A DNA stretch of 64,000 bases from Saprospiraceae bacterium (GCA_016718205.1 JADKEB010000037.1:62001-126000), one strand, 5' to 3'; numbered from the stretch's first letter, positions 27,668-37,687 are shown. Notes: generated from the sequence alone by a model not told the origin. Translations and numbers: made by a program.

Positions 27668-28834
27668 ATGTGGGAAGGTCCGATTGAAGACAAAAATAAG
27701 CTTGTTATTGCTTTTGATGCAAAAAGGTTATTTAATAATTTTACTGGGCTCGGTAATTATTCACGCACTTTATTGAAAAATCTCGAACATTTTTATCCCC
27801 AAAACGAGTATCACCTATTTACTCCAAAAATCACAAAAAACAAGGAGACTGAATTCTTTATAGATCATCCGGCATTTACGGTGCATACACCAGATAGATT
27901 CAGCCCATTTTGGCGTACCTACGGCATGTCAGCACAGATCAATGCATTAAAACCCGATATTTTTCATGGATTGAGCCATGAAATTCCGTTCGGAATAGAT
28001 AAAGATATATTGAAACTAATCACTTTTCATGATCTGATCTATGAAAAATTTCCTGATCAATTCAACCTGACCGACCGGCTGATGTACAAATGGAAATACC
28101 AATCCTCTGCCAAAAGGGCTGACCATATCATTGCTATCAGTGAAAGTACTAAAAATGATCTGAAGGAGCTTTATAGGATACCACAAGAAAATATTTCAAT
28201 CGTCTATCAATCTTGTAACGAAGTATTTCAAAAGGGTGATTTTTCAGATTTTCCGGCAGACAGCATTTTGAAAAAATTGGCACCATACTACTTGTATGTC
28301 GGATCGATCATCGAAAGAAAGGGTTTACTCCAAACTGTAATCGCATACTCCGAACTACCATCACAGTACAGAAAACCATTCATAGTAGTGGGACTTGGTG
28401 ATAAACCCTATATCAAAAAAGTCAAAGACCTCATAAGATATTATCAATTGGAAGATCGTTTTCATTTTATCAACAGCATCCAAAATCATGAATTGCTGGC
28501 TTTGTACGATCATTGTTTTACATTGATTTATCCTTCTGTATATGAGGGATTTGGTATACCGGTGATTGAGTGCCTGTTCAGAAATAAGCCTGTGATCACA
28601 TCTGAACTCTCATCCTTACCTGAAGCTGCGGGAAGAGGTGCCATTTTGGTCAATCCATATTCTCCGGATAGTATCTGTCAAGCTATGATTGGTCTCCATG
28701 ATGAGAATCTGTACAACCATCTGGTTTCTGATGGATGGAAACACGTGGTGTCACATTTTTCGTCAGAAAATACCGCTGAAAATATGATGAAACTTTACAC
28801 TGAAAAAGTAGAGCAAAAAGATCAGCCTTTATAA
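27668..28834 (+). CDS. GT4-family glycosyltransferase
   Basis: The 388-aa GT-B enzyme has FDAKRLFNNFTGLGNYSR at the N-terminus (acceptor-side loop) and the donor-side block SVYEGFGIPVIECLFRNKPVI with SSLPEAAG. It belongs to GT4 (mannosyl/glucosyl transferases). ATG 27668 is preferred to the in-frame TTG at 27656, which overlaps the remnant's stop. No cell-surface cluster surrounds it, so the glycan is unknown. Confidence 0.9.
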   Translation: MWEGPIEDKNKLVIAFDAKRLFNNFTGLGNYSRTLLKNLEHFYPQNEYHLFTPKITKNKETEFFIDHPAFTVHTPDRFSPFWRTYGMSAQINALKPDIFHGLSHEIPFGIDKDILKLITFHDLIYEKFPDQFNLTDRLMYKWKYQSSAKRADHIIAISESTKNDLKELYRIPQENISIVYQSCNEVFQKGDFSDFPADSILKKLAPYYLYVGSIIERKGLLQTVIAYSELPSQYRKPFIVVGLGDKPYIKKVKDLIRYYQLEDRFHFINSIQNHELLALYDHCFTLIYPSVYEGFGIPVIECLFRNKPVITSELSSLPEAAGRGAILVNPYSPDSICQAMIGLHDENLYNHLVSDGWKHVVSHFSSENTAENMMKLYTEKVEQKDQPL

Positions 28835-28848
28835 TACTAATGCAATTA

Positions 28849-28872
28849 AGAGTATGTTTAAATTGCTTAAAA
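28849..28872. repeat. Solo end of the AGAGTATG repeat family
   Basis: TTAAGAGTATGTTTAAATTG matches the termini of the elements at 38898, 51415 and 54138. No matching opposite end is found nearby, so this is a lone or chance end in the gap between convergent genes. Confidence 0.4.
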
Positions 28873-28878
28873 AAGTCA

Positions 28879-30024
28879 TTAGAAAAATGTAATCAACCAT
28901 ATAGTGACCAATCCCCAAAAAGTACCTGTAGCCATACTAAGAACTGCAAGAATAATGGCGTGCGGCATCATTTTTTTGTCATAAGTGGCAGTAACAGCAG
29001 GCGCTGTAGCGATACCACCAACATTGGCCATGGAGCCAACAGCGACCCACGCCATATTTACTTTCAACTTCCATGCGATAAAAAATGTACACAAAAAATG
29101 TCCCGATAACCAAATGCACAAAACCATGATCAACTGAACATTCAGAGTAAGATTTTCAAACTTCAATTTAAGACCAAGGATAGCCATAATAGTCATAATC
29201 AACACAGAAGCAACCTGCAACGCGAAGTTTTTATTCCAGTTTTTCCAGAAATTCCCAATCATCAAGCCTATCAATGAGAGACATATAATCTGAGTGACAA
29301 AAGGAAAATCCAAAAGATAATTGATAGAAGTAATACCGACCATAACCAATATAATCCATCCTCCTGATATAGGAACTGATGAATTGCCTTCAATTTGTTC
29401 CAGATCTTCTTTTACATTGATACCCAGACGTTTATTGATTTTGTCAGAACGTTTGATAAATTGAAACATGATGATAGTCCAGAGGTTGACCAGCATATTA
29501 TCAAAAATCAATATAGACAGAAATACATTTTCAGGACATTCAACAGCTTCCTTTAGCACCAGTTGGCTGATGCTGCCTCCTATCCAACTTCCGATAACCG
29601 TCACAAGTCCTTTCCATTGTTCACCATTTAGTAACCATGTTTCGATAGCCGGAAATATTTTACCTGTCACAAAAAGTAAAACAGGAAAAACTGCTATAAA
29701 AAAAGAACCGCTCACAAAAACTATAAGCGGCTTCCAACCGACATTTTTCAACTCCACAAGTGACATACTGCTCATCACTATCAAAATGGTAAATGGTATC
29801 AAGGTATTTCTGCTGAACTTGTGGATGATATGATTGTCAAAATTTAAGTCTGCTATGTTGCAAATGACAGCAGGAATAATATATGCCATCAATATCGCAG
29901 GAAGCCAATCAAGTAGTGTTTTGATTCGTATATTATTACTTACTGACAACATCCGGATGACCAGAATAGTAAAAACTATAATAGTAACCGGCCAGATGAT
30001 TCCTGATATTGTTAAGTTCTGCAT
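28879..30024 (-). CDS. DUF819-family membrane protein
   Basis: The 381-aa protein has about ten membrane helices with the DUF819 features GSWIGGSISQLVLKEAVEC and ANVGGIATAPAVTATYDKKM. The family has a transporter-like fold with no fixed substrate. The start overlaps the stop of the M14 hydrolase gene by one base, so the two are coupled; the pairing suggests import of an amide substrate that the hydrolase cleaves. Confidence 0.88.
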   Translation of the reverse strand: MQNLTISGIIWPVTIIVFTILVIRMLSVSNNIRIKTLLDWLPAILMAYIIPAVICNIADLNFDNHIIHKFSRNTLIPFTILIVMSSMSLVELKNVGWKPLIVFVSGSFFIAVFPVLLFVTGKIFPAIETWLLNGEQWKGLVTVIGSWIGGSISQLVLKEAVECPENVFLSILIFDNMLVNLWTIIMFQFIKRSDKINKRLGINVKEDLEQIEGNSSVPISGGWIILVMVGITSINYLLDFPFVTQIICLSLIGLMIGNFWKNWNKNFALQVASVLIMTIMAILGLKLKFENLTLNVQLIMVLCIWLSGHFLCTFFIAWKLKVNMAWVAVGSMANVGGIATAPAVTATYDKKMMPHAIILAVLSMATGTFWGLVTIWLITFF

Positions 30025-31112
30025 TAATACTTGCCAATATGAATAATTCGTGCTCCTTGCGTGGCTACAGGATTGTTGCTTTTTCCGATGACAATACCAT
30101 CAGTTGGGCTATAGTATTCTTTGACAATTTCTCCAAACGGGTTTCGAAGAGTGGCAATTTTTTGCCCCTTTGTCAGTTTTTGAGTTAACTCCACTTCTAC
30201 TTCAAGATATCCTCCTGTGTCTGTATATAGCCAGAAAGAAGATGCGCACATTACTGCATCTTTGCTTGATTCGATACTTCCGGGAATCATTTTGAGCCAT
30301 TTGAGTGCATTGGTGACTCCGATGATGCCTCTTTTTATCATGTCATCCTGATACACCTGAGGATTTCCGTATTCCACTGTGATAGTTTTCACCCCTTTTT
30401 CCACCGCTGCAGCTCTCGATGTCTGTCCACTGCCACTTCCAAAGCTGGGTTGCCCTACATTGTCCACAATTATATCCGCATATTGGAGCACTGCAAGTTT
30501 GGCCAGTGTATCATCTTTCATATCTGCTCTGGCATAATAACAGTTTTCACGGCCAAAGCTGGCGGTGTGCATATCTATATTGATATCCATGAGTGAGATC
30601 AATTTGTTCAAAATAGTATAAACTCTTTGTTCTGATTCACTTCCGTTTACTTTGCCGGGAAATATTCTATTGAGATCTTCACCATCGGTAAATCGTCTGT
30701 CATTCATGAGGATACTCTCCGGATTGATACCCGGTATACCGATGATGGTTCCTTTTAACGATTTGGGATCGATGTTGGATATCACTTTTTGAATCACAGG
30801 AATTCCATTGAGCTCATTACCATGGATGGCAGCAGTAAGTCCTATCACCGGTCCCAAGCCGTCACCTTTGAGTACCATTACCGGCACCAAAACAGGTCTT
30901 CCAAAAGGATCAGTTCCGACTTCATGCCACAGTTTTGTGAGGGTATATTTAGGGAGCATCTTTAAATCCAATGCTTTAACCACCGGAATTTCACCTTTCT
31001 GAGCACACAGATTATTGTAAATAGCAACATTTAAGATAGTAAAACAAATGCTGTATAGAATAAATGTCAGGAATTTGCCCTTAAATTCTATTGGGTTTGA
31101 AAAATGCAACAT
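30024..31112 (-). CDS. Exported succinylglutamate desuccinylase/aspartoacylase-like M14 hydrolase
   Basis: The 362-aa protein has a hydrophobic N-terminal signal (about 12-34) and zinc-site blocks AAIHGNELNGIPV (His and Glu ligands), DLNRIFPG and NIDMHTASFG, plus VEYG with a catalytic glutamate. The C-terminal part is a lipoyl-like beta barrel (LRNPFGEIVKEYYSPTDG). It should cleave N-acyl amino acids, probably in the periplasm. It is coupled with the DUF819 transporter gene. Confidence 0.88.
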   Translation of the reverse strand: MLHFSNPIEFKGKFLTFILYSICFTILNVAIYNNLCAQKGEIPVVKALDLKMLPKYTLTKLWHEVGTDPFGRPVLVPVMVLKGDGLGPVIGLTAAIHGNELNGIPVIQKVISNIDPKSLKGTIIGIPGINPESILMNDRRFTDGEDLNRIFPGKVNGSESEQRVYTILNKLISLMDINIDMHTASFGRENCYYARADMKDDTLAKLAVLQYADIIVDNVGQPSFGSGSGQTSRAAAVEKGVKTITVEYGNPQVYQDDMIKRGIIGVTNALKWLKMIPGSIESSKDAVMCASSFWLYTDTGGYLEVEVELTQKLTKGQKIATLRNPFGEIVKEYYSPTDGIVIGKSNNPVATQGARIIHIGKY

Positions 31113-31201
31113 ACCAAGTTTGATCCTTTGTTATGTAAAGATAGAAACTTTAAATGATAACTACCGAAAGATCCAATCAAATGTTGTAGGAAAATCAGAA
31201 T

Positions 31202-31549
31202 TTAATTTTTACTACCCAATTTTTGATATGCGATTTTCAGAGTACTGAGCTGAGAAGCATTATAAATGCCTTGTGATGGATTGATTTCAAGGTCAGATAC
31301 GTTTAGAGCCCTATATCCAGACATCAATGTAGTATCATTGTTTAAATGGATGGAATGACTAAATACTGACAACATACCCACTATTGTGACCATCACGGCG
31401 GCATATGACAGATATTTATATACTCTTATTTTTTTCTGAGACCGGTGTTTCTCCAATCGTGACTCAAGTCTAAACCATGCTGTATCGGGAGGAGACACTC
31501 TATAAGTCATGGTATCATTTCTAAACTTGTCTGATTCAAAGGAATTCAT
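31202..31549 (-). CDS. Single-helix protein, putative anti-sigma partner
   Basis: The 115-aa protein has a soluble N-terminus with the block PPDTAWFRLESRLEKHR, one membrane helix (about 46-66) and a short outer tail. It lies 11 bases behind the ECF sigma gene. This is the usual place and topology for an anti-sigma factor in Bacteroidota, but there is no recognisable zinc motif, so the role is inferred from context. Confidence 0.7.
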   Translation of the reverse strand: MNSFESDKFRNDTMTYRVSPPDTAWFRLESRLEKHRSQKKIRVYKYLSYAAVMVTIVGMLSVFSHSIHLNNDTTLMSGYRALNVSDLEINPSQGIYNASQLSTLKIAYQKLGSKN

Positions 31550-31560
31550 ATATCTTTGGT

Positions 31561-32115
31561 TTAAAACTTTAATTTGTTAATCGAATTTTCTTTTTTTTTC
31601 AGAATTTCGTGAACGCGTTTTTTGGCCAGTATCAATTGAGATTTTGAAGTATTGATGCTGATACCCAACATTTCAGCTATCTCACGATGTTTGTAATCTT
31701 CAAAAACATACAGATTAAAAACGGTTCTATATCCTACCGGCAATTCGTCCAGGATTTTTATGATATCTTCAGCTGAGATTTCATCTTCATCACGCAATAT
31801 TTCATCAGCTATATCCTTTTCAGGGATTTCGACAGTCATATGGAGATTAGTTCTTTTACGCAAAAACATCAACGATTCATTCACCATCACTTTGCGCATC
31901 CATCCTTCAAAACTGCCATCACCTTTATAATTACCAATTTTGGTCAAAACCTTAAAAAAGCCTTCAATAAATATATCCTCTGCATCCTGATGATTTTTTA
32001 AATATCTCAGACAGACTGCAAACATCTGGTCTTTGAACATGTCGTACAGCTTTTTCTGCGCCTCTGGGTCTTCCTTCTTGCAATTGTTGATGATATGTTC
32101 CAATTGATCGGACAC
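31561..32115 (-). CDS. ECF RNA polymerase sigma factor
   Basis: The 184-aa protein has sigma region 2 (FKDQMFAVCLRYLKNHQDAEDIFIEGF) and region 4 (ELPVGYRTVFNLYVFEDYKHREI) with a helix-turn-helix. It is an SigE/RpoE-like factor, without the FecI-type neighbours. The gene behind it is a likely anti-sigma factor. A good promoter is present upstream. Confidence 0.93.
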   Translation of the reverse strand: MSDQLEHIINNCKKEDPEAQKKLYDMFKDQMFAVCLRYLKNHQDAEDIFIEGFFKVLTKIGNYKGDGSFEGWMRKVMVNESLMFLRKRTNLHMTVEIPEKDIADEILRDEDEISAEDIIKILDELPVGYRTVFNLYVFEDYKHREIAEMLGISINTSKSQLILAKKRVHEILKKKENSINKLKF

Positions 32116-32138
32116 GAACTCTTTTAATAGTTAAGATG

Positions 32139-32172
32139 CAAATTTAATAATTTTGGTGTGTAGTATATCAAA
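32139..32172 (-). promoter_or_regulatory. Promoter of the ECF sigma gene
   Basis: On the minus strand TAAATTTG (32139-32146) and TTTG (32169-32172) are 22 bases apart, 24 bases before the start. It is a housekeeping-type box, so basal expression does not depend on the sigma factor itself. Confidence 0.5.
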
Positions 32173-32176
32173 AAAA

Positions 32177-32556
32177 TTATCTGTGTTGATCTATCAGAAT
32201 ATTATTTCCATCAGGGTCCGTCAAAGTGATGTGAGCCGGTCCTGTTGTGGTCGGATCTGATTCTCCTGTCATTTGAATACCACAATTTTTAACCCCTGTT
32301 TATCTGCGTTTTCTCTGGCTTTTGAGAGCATAGAATCTGATAAATCTATTCCGATGATATCGTAGCCTCTTTTGGTTAATTCTATAGAATGCCGACCTGT
32401 TCCACAACCCACATCGATGATTTTCAGCTCTTTATTGAAGTGAATTTCTTTTTCAATAAAAGCACACTCACCAAGAGTACCTTCGGTGAAAACCTCATTA
32501 TCATATTTTTGGCCGTAATTTTCAAACAGTGTTTCGTACCATTGTTTTTTGCTCAT
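32177..32556 (-). pseudogene. Methyltransferase start joined to a VOC/glyoxalase end
   Basis: From ATG 32556 the 95-codon frame is the start of a SAM methyltransferase (LKIIDVGCGTGRHSIELTKRG, IGIDLSDSMLSKARE) and stops at 32269. In a different frame, 32290-32177 encodes the end of a VOC protein (ESDPTTTGPAHITLTDPDG, then NNILIDQHR). So two genes have been joined at about 32280 with loss of the methyltransferase C-terminus and the VOC N-terminus. Neither is likely active. Confidence 0.8.
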
Positions 32557-32599
32557 TTTGTAAGTTTTTCAATGATTAAAAAACTTTGACGGGTGATTT

Positions 32600-33970
32600 T
32601 TATCTTTGTTTATCATGAAAGCGTTCGTGAACCGGTGTCACCATCAGGTTGCAAATAAGTCCTATCAGCAGCAATCCTGCCATAATGTACATCGTCAGCG
32701 AATATACTTCAGCCGCCGGCATGCCTTTTACCTCCAGTTGATATTGACGCAGATAGTTGATGATAACAGGACCAAAGATGGCAGCAGCCGACCATGCAAG
32801 CAGCAGACGTCCGTGGATGGCACCAACTTGTTTTGTACCAAATAAATCCCTCAGGTAAGCAGGTATGGTAGCAAATCCGCCTCCATACATACTCATGATG
32901 ATTGCAAAAGCAGCGACGAAAATCACAACAGAACCCGAAGCCCCTATGGAAGGTATAGAAGCATACAATATAATACCGAGCGTAAAAAAGAGTATATATG
33001 TAGTACGACGGCCGATATAATCAGACAATGATGACCAGAAAAAACGCCCTACCATATTGAACAAGCTGAGTAACATCACAAAACCGGCAGCTTTTTTGGC
33101 ATCGATGGCATTGGCTGCGCCTACAGAAGCTTCAGAAAACAATTCCTGTATCATCACCGAGGCCTGGCCAAGGACACCAATCCCGGCAGTCACATTGAGC
33201 ATAAGCACTCCAAAAAGCAAGTAAAACTGAGGTGTTTTTACAGCATTGTCTACCAGCACATGTTGTGTGGTTACCATCTTCTTTTGCTGCATTAAAGCGG
33301 GATCAAAACCATCAGGTTTCCAGTCTTCAGCCGGTACTCTGACTAGAAAAGCACCCAATAACATGATGCATAGATAAATGATTCCCATTACTAGGAAGGT
33401 TTCACCTACTCCTGTCGAAGTATCGCTCTTGAAACGGTCCATCAGGTACACGGACAGCGGTGAAGCGATCATACCACCACCACCAAAACCCATAATGGCC
33501 ATTCCCGTAGCCATTCCGGGCTTGTCAGGAAACCACTTGATAAGTGTAGATACAGGTGATATATAGCCAAGTCCAAGACCTATGCCACCAACGACTCCTG
33601 ATCCAAGATACAACAACCACAATTGGTGCGTATAAATACCAAGTGCAGAAAGTAAAAATCCGCAGCTAAAGCAAATTGCCGCCGCAAACATTGCTTTACG
33701 AGGACCTACTCTTTCCATCCATTTACCAAACGTGGCAGCTGATGCTCCCAAAAAAAACAAAGCGAGACTAAAGATCCAGCCCAGTTGGGTAAGTGTCCAA
33801 TCTTCAGGAACTGAGGCAGAAACACCGATAAGTTGTGAAAGTGGCTTATTGAATACACTGAATGCATAAATCTGCCCTATGCAGAGGTGAATGCAAAGTG
33901 CTGCGACAGGTACTTTCCATCTGTTGAAGCCGTCAGGTGCAATGGTTTGTTCTCTTGATAGGAATGACAT
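32600..33970 (-). CDS. OFA-family MFS transporter (oxalate/formate antiporter-like)
   Basis: The 456-aa protein has 12 membrane helices and OFA-family blocks IGQIYAFSVFNKPLS, GVVGGIGLGLGYISPVST and GFGGGGMIASPLS. OFA members exchange small carboxylates; the Bacteroidota branch is not characterised. A single gene. Confidence 0.9.
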   Translation of the reverse strand: MSFLSREQTIAPDGFNRWKVPVAALCIHLCIGQIYAFSVFNKPLSQLIGVSASVPEDWTLTQLGWIFSLALFFLGASAATFGKWMERVGPRKAMFAAAICFSCGFLLSALGIYTHQLWLLYLGSGVVGGIGLGLGYISPVSTLIKWFPDKPGMATGMAIMGFGGGGMIASPLSVYLMDRFKSDTSTGVGETFLVMGIIYLCIMLLGAFLVRVPAEDWKPDGFDPALMQQKKMVTTQHVLVDNAVKTPQFYLLFGVLMLNVTAGIGVLGQASVMIQELFSEASVGAANAIDAKKAAGFVMLLSLFNMVGRFFWSSLSDYIGRRTTYILFFTLGIILYASIPSIGASGSVVIFVAAFAIIMSMYGGGFATIPAYLRDLFGTKQVGAIHGRLLLAWSAAAIFGPVIINYLRQYQLEVKGMPAAEVYSLTMYIMAGLLLIGLICNLMVTPVHERFHDKQR

Positions 33971-34179
33971 ACATGAAATGATTTAGTTAGTAAAACTCCA
34001 GACATAGAATGCGATATATTTAAAACTCACTCCCATGACAAGCTAAGACGTAAAGTTAATAATTACAGTGATCTTATTAATGGCAAAGTGTGAAAACTTT
34101 ATGTTTTTGACAGGTCGGCTTTGACTTCAATCTTGATGTTTGATTTGTTACTACCTGAAAAAGTCAAAACATACAGATT

Positions 34180-34659
34180 CTATATTTTTTGTAATCTGAT
34201 TAATTCTTGCTGAAAGTCATTTTGTAACTCATGGTGCACCAATGGAAGAAGCTTTTGCACCTTGATCAATGTATTCAGATAAATATTCAAAACTGTTTTA
34301 TGGGTTTGTCTGCTGATCCCTTGATTATAAACATGGTTACAAAAATGGATCAATAACTCTGCTTCAGCATCTTTTGAACCCATATACTTCGAATACTTCG
34401 TTATCACCTTCAGTGCTTTTCTTAAAGCTCTTTTTGCCAGATATGGCGATAAAGATTTTATATTGATCAATAATTCTGTAACCTCATATTTAATATCACT
34501 GATGTATCCCGCCTGCTCAGATTCATCAAACAAAAGATAGGAAATCAACTCTTTATTTTCTGTTTTGAATTTAATGAGCCTCAATGTCAAAGCCATCAAT
34601 TTTTGAGGAGCAATAGTCTCCAATTCTTTTTTGATTTGATGTAAAGTTGCTGCTTTCAC
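34180..34659 (-). CDS. Conserved helical protein of unknown function
   Basis: The 159-aa protein is almost fully helical, with Lys/Leu-rich repeats and no signal or membrane segment. It resembles a set of short helical Bacteroidota proteins without a function. Stands alone before the carbonic anhydrase gene on the same strand, about 90 bases away. Confidence 0.65.
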   Translation of the reverse strand: MKAATLHQIKKELETIAPQKLMALTLRLIKFKTENKELISYLLFDESEQAGYISDIKYEVTELLINIKSLSPYLAKRALRKALKVITKYSKYMGSKDAEAELLIHFCNHVYNQGISRQTHKTVLNIYLNTLIKVQKLLPLVHHELQNDFQQELIRLQKI

Positions 34660-34748
34660 AATGGAATAGACTTGATTTGATAGATTGTCATCTTTGTTTT
34701 TATAAACTATTATTGGGTTTAGGAAATATTCTATAATAATGAATGACT

Positions 34749-35375
34749 CTACTCTAAATTGTAAATTTTCATAATGTGAGATAAGGTCTGAGGAAAGTCA
34801 ATTTTCAAATCGATGAGTTTGCCTGTTCTCATATCAAAAACCCAACCTTGTACTGTGAGTCCGCGCTCTTTGTACGCTTTTTGAACGGCTGCAGTTTTGA
34901 TCACGTTGATACATTGTTCTTCTACATTCAGCTCGACTAATCTGTCAAACTTTTTTTGTTCGTTTGCTATTGCATCCAATTCTTTCTGATGTGTTCTGTA
35001 AACATCTCTGATATTTCTGAGCCAGGGATTCAATATACCCATGTCTAAAGGCTGAAGGGATGCTTTGACTCCTCCGCATTCATAATGACCACATACGACA
35101 ACGTGTTGTACTTTCAAATGAGTGACGGCGTAGTTAATCACACTCATCACGTTCAAATCTATTGATACAACCATGTTGGCTATATTTCTATGTATAAAAA
35201 GCTCGCCAGGCTGGGCACCCATGAGATCTTCAGCAGTAACCCGACTATCAGAGCACCCTATGTAAAGTATTTCAGGTTTCTGCCCCTTTGACAAATCCTG
35301 AAAAAAAGATGGATTTTGTTGAGTTTTTTCAGCTATCCATTTTTCATTGTTTTTGAATATTTGTTCGAAATTCAT
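34749..35375 (-). CDS. can: Beta-class carbonic anhydrase
   Basis: The 208-aa protein has the zinc ligands Cys41 and Asp43-Arg45 pair (CSDSRV), His97 and Cys100 (HYECGG). It interconverts CO2 and bicarbonate in the cytoplasm. Length is standard. Confidence 0.94.
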   Translation of the reverse strand: MNFEQIFKNNEKWIAEKTQQNPSFFQDLSKGQKPEILYIGCSDSRVTAEDLMGAQPGELFIHRNIANMVVSIDLNVMSVINYAVTHLKVQHVVVCGHYECGGVKASLQPLDMGILNPWLRNIRDVYRTHQKELDAIANEQKKFDRLVELNVEEQCINVIKTAAVQKAYKERGLTVQGWVFDMRTGKLIDLKIDFPQTLSHIMKIYNLE

Positions 35376-35506
35376 GATTTCTAGTTTTATGATTTGATTT
35401 AACTGTTTTTTGTTTTGAGTAAAATTAATATCTGATAATCAAAATACATTGAACCGGTTTTCGACTCCCAATTTTACTTTACTGCATTTTTTTGCATTCA
35501 ATAATG

Positions 35507-36688
35507 CTACTTTCCTACATACAACACTATAGGTTCGCTTGCTTGAATTCCCGTAGTTTTTTCAGTTGATAAAACTTTTCCCTGTTCATCTGTATATTCC
35601 AGAGTATAAGGTGTACTCTTTTTCAGCCTGACTTTCAGATACTTATTGAGATCATCAGTAGCCGATGGAGAGTAACCAAAATCTACTTCCTTATCTTTAG
35701 ACTTGATGGTGATCTTTCTGGAAATTCTCACATTTGAAGTGGATGAAGTGTAGAGTACTATCTCTGCCCAAAGCTCATCTTCCATTAATTTCTCTTTCTC
35801 CATTTGCTTTTCATATAGCCTGATATATCGTTCTGTGACATTTTCAGCATGTATTTCCGTGGATGCAAGATCCCAAACGAGTGGGTAATACGTTTGGGAA
35901 GGTTTATAAGAAGCTGCATATATCCAGTGTTTGGGGTTTTGTATATCCGCTCTCCCCGCATCAGCTACAAACCAGCTTTTATTCAACCCATCGGGATAAT
36001 ATTCGGTAAAATACCATTCACCATTAATCCAGACCTCGACCCAACTATGATTACCACGCATATTGGTCCACATAGGAGTGCCTGCGATTCGTGCCGGAAT
36101 ACCCACAGACCTGAATGCATTGACCAGCAAGAATGAAAGTCCTGTACAAGTTGCCATTTTCTCACTTATGGCTTGAAGGGGGCTATTATTGACTTTGCTT
36201 CGTTTTACATTATAATCTACACCCAATACTTTTTGAATATTCAAATTGACTGAATCTATGGCCTGATATAAATTACGACAATCTCTAACTAAAGGCTTAA
36301 AGGTTTTGTAAAATTGAAGCCTCCAGTTGTCACGATTTTCGTCAAGACTGCAATAAGGCAACACTTCATTATAAAACACACTATCCGGCAAAGTGCGACA
36401 CCAGCTAAATTCATCACGGGCAACATAAGCCCAATTCAACTGGTCGGATATAAATTCGGAAGTCAGTGTGGTGATATCTTTTTCGGGCATATGATTAAGG
36501 AGAAAAAGGGCACCGGGTTTTTGATTTTTGGGTACATTTTGGATGACATTCTTAATGTTTTCAGCATTTGATCCGGCCCTGGAATAAATTTTTTCTAAAA
36601 CAACTTTATCTGTATTTGCATGGGGAATTTTTGATGTATGACAACTGATGATCGTAATACAAAAAAAGAAGAAAGTGATCCTGAGCAT
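35507..36688 (-). CDS. Transglutaminase-like lipoprotein
   Basis: The 393-aa protein has a lipoprotein signal (CITIISC) and a transglutaminase core with Cys in TCTGLSFLLVNAFRSVGIPA, His in NHSWVEVWINGEWY and Asp in EYYPDG, the classical triad. A beta-rich C-terminal domain follows. It probably sits on the outer membrane; substrate unknown (peptidase or crosslinking). Confidence 0.88.
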   Translation of the reverse strand: MLRITFFFFCITIISCHTSKIPHANTDKVVLEKIYSRAGSNAENIKNVIQNVPKNQKPGALFLLNHMPEKDITTLTSEFISDQLNWAYVARDEFSWCRTLPDSVFYNEVLPYCSLDENRDNWRLQFYKTFKPLVRDCRNLYQAIDSVNLNIQKVLGVDYNVKRSKVNNSPLQAISEKMATCTGLSFLLVNAFRSVGIPARIAGTPMWTNMRGNHSWVEVWINGEWYFTEYYPDGLNKSWFVADAGRADIQNPKHWIYAASYKPSQTYYPLVWDLASTEIHAENVTERYIRLYEKQMEKEKLMEDELWAEIVLYTSSTSNVRISRKITIKSKDKEVDFGYSPSATDDLNKYLKVRLKKSTPYTLEYTDEQGKVLSTEKTTGIQASEPIVLYVGK

Positions 36689-36818
36689 AAGTCAATAGTT
36701 GGATGATGGAAACAAATGTAAAGGTAAAGCATTTTCTAAAATTAAATAAATTTGATGGTCATCTTTAAAAACATGAATTTTTTTATGCATATTTAATCAT
36801 AATTTATTCAAAAATATT

Positions 36819-36826
36819 TACCTTTG
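36819..36826 (+). promoter_or_regulatory. -7 box of the yceD-rpmF operon
   Basis: TACCTTTG matches TAnnTTTG, 28 bases before the first start. No clear -33 TTTG is seen. Confidence 0.5.
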
Positions 36827-36854
36827 CGGTCCGTTTCAAAAAGTTCTTTTAATC

Positions 36855-37385
36855 ATGGGTGTTTCTAATCTGTATTCCCTGCCTTATCTTGGTATGAAGG
36901 ATGGATTGCACAAATATCAGTTTACAGTCGGAAATGATTTTTTTGCAGCATTTGAGCATAGTCCTATCGAGCAGGGTGATTTTGAAATAAATCTTGAAGT
37001 AGATAAGAGAGGTTATCTCAGTGAGTTTGTGTTTGACATTTCAGGTAAAGCAAAATCAGTATGTGATCGTTGCCTTTCAGATATTCAGTTGCCAGTAACC
37101 GGAAATTATGTTCTTCATAGCAAGCTGAGTACTAAAGAAGTTGAAGATGATGAAATCATATCCATTCAACCTGACCAATCTCATTTAGACTTGAGTCAGT
37201 ATATATATGAGATGATATGTCTTTCTTTGCCTTTGACCAATGTATATGATTGTGAAAATGAAATGCCTAGAATCTGTGATGATGCAGTGTTGACAAAACT
37301 GGCTTGCAATGACAATGCTAAAGAAGCAGATAAACCGGATACCAATGTATGGCAAAATCTAAAAGGACTCATTGAAGACAACTGA
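36855..37385 (+). CDS. yceD: DUF177 / YceD protein
   Basis: The 176-aa protein has the family's cysteine pair region CDRCLSD and a C-terminal CENEMPRIC block. It is needed for 23S rRNA accumulation in other bacteria. It lies 34 bases ahead of rpmF, the almost universal yceD-rpmF arrangement. Confidence 0.9.
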   Translation: MGVSNLYSLPYLGMKDGLHKYQFTVGNDFFAAFEHSPIEQGDFEINLEVDKRGYLSEFVFDISGKAKSVCDRCLSDIQLPVTGNYVLHSKLSTKEVEDDEIISIQPDQSHLDLSQYIYEMICLSLPLTNVYDCENEMPRICDDAVLTKLACNDNAKEADKPDTNVWQNLKGLIEDN

Positions 37386-37419
37386 TTTTTAAATTAAAAA
37401 ACATTTAAATTATTTTATA

Positions 37420-37620
37420 ATGGCACATCCAAAGAGTAGGGTCTCCAAAGCAAGAAAAAACAAAAGAAGAACACACCATAAGGCGTTGATTCCTCAATTA
37501 GCAGTCTGTAAGACGACAGGCGAAGCACATATGATGCACAGAGCTTACTGGCATGAAGGTAGCATGTACTACAAAGGTCAGGTAGTGATTCAGGCAAAAG
37601 AAGAGGAAGTAGTAGAATAA
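37420..37620 (+). CDS. rpmF: 50S ribosomal protein L32
   Basis: The 66-aa protein starts MAHPKSRVSKARKNKRRTHH, the L32 signature. It lacks the usual zinc cysteine quartet (only one Cys), as in the zinc-free L32 form. Second gene of the yceD-rpmF operon; the next step in many genomes is a fatty-acid gene, absent here. Confidence 0.96.
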   Translation: MAHPKSRVSKARKNKRRTHHKALIPQLAVCKTTGEAHMMHRAYWHEGSMYYKGQVVIQAKEEEVVE

Positions 37621-37644
37621 AGACCTAATATTTGATACTTCGAG

Positions 37645-37687
37645 AGATATAGCTCCATCAGTAATTGTTTACTATGGAGCTATATCT
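37645..37687 (+). terminator. 14-bp hairpin after rpmF
   Basis: AGATATAGCTCCAT (37645-37658) pairs perfectly with ATGGAGCTATATCT (37674-37687) around a 15-base loop. No long T run follows, so it could also stabilise the rpmF transcript end. Confidence 0.6.
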
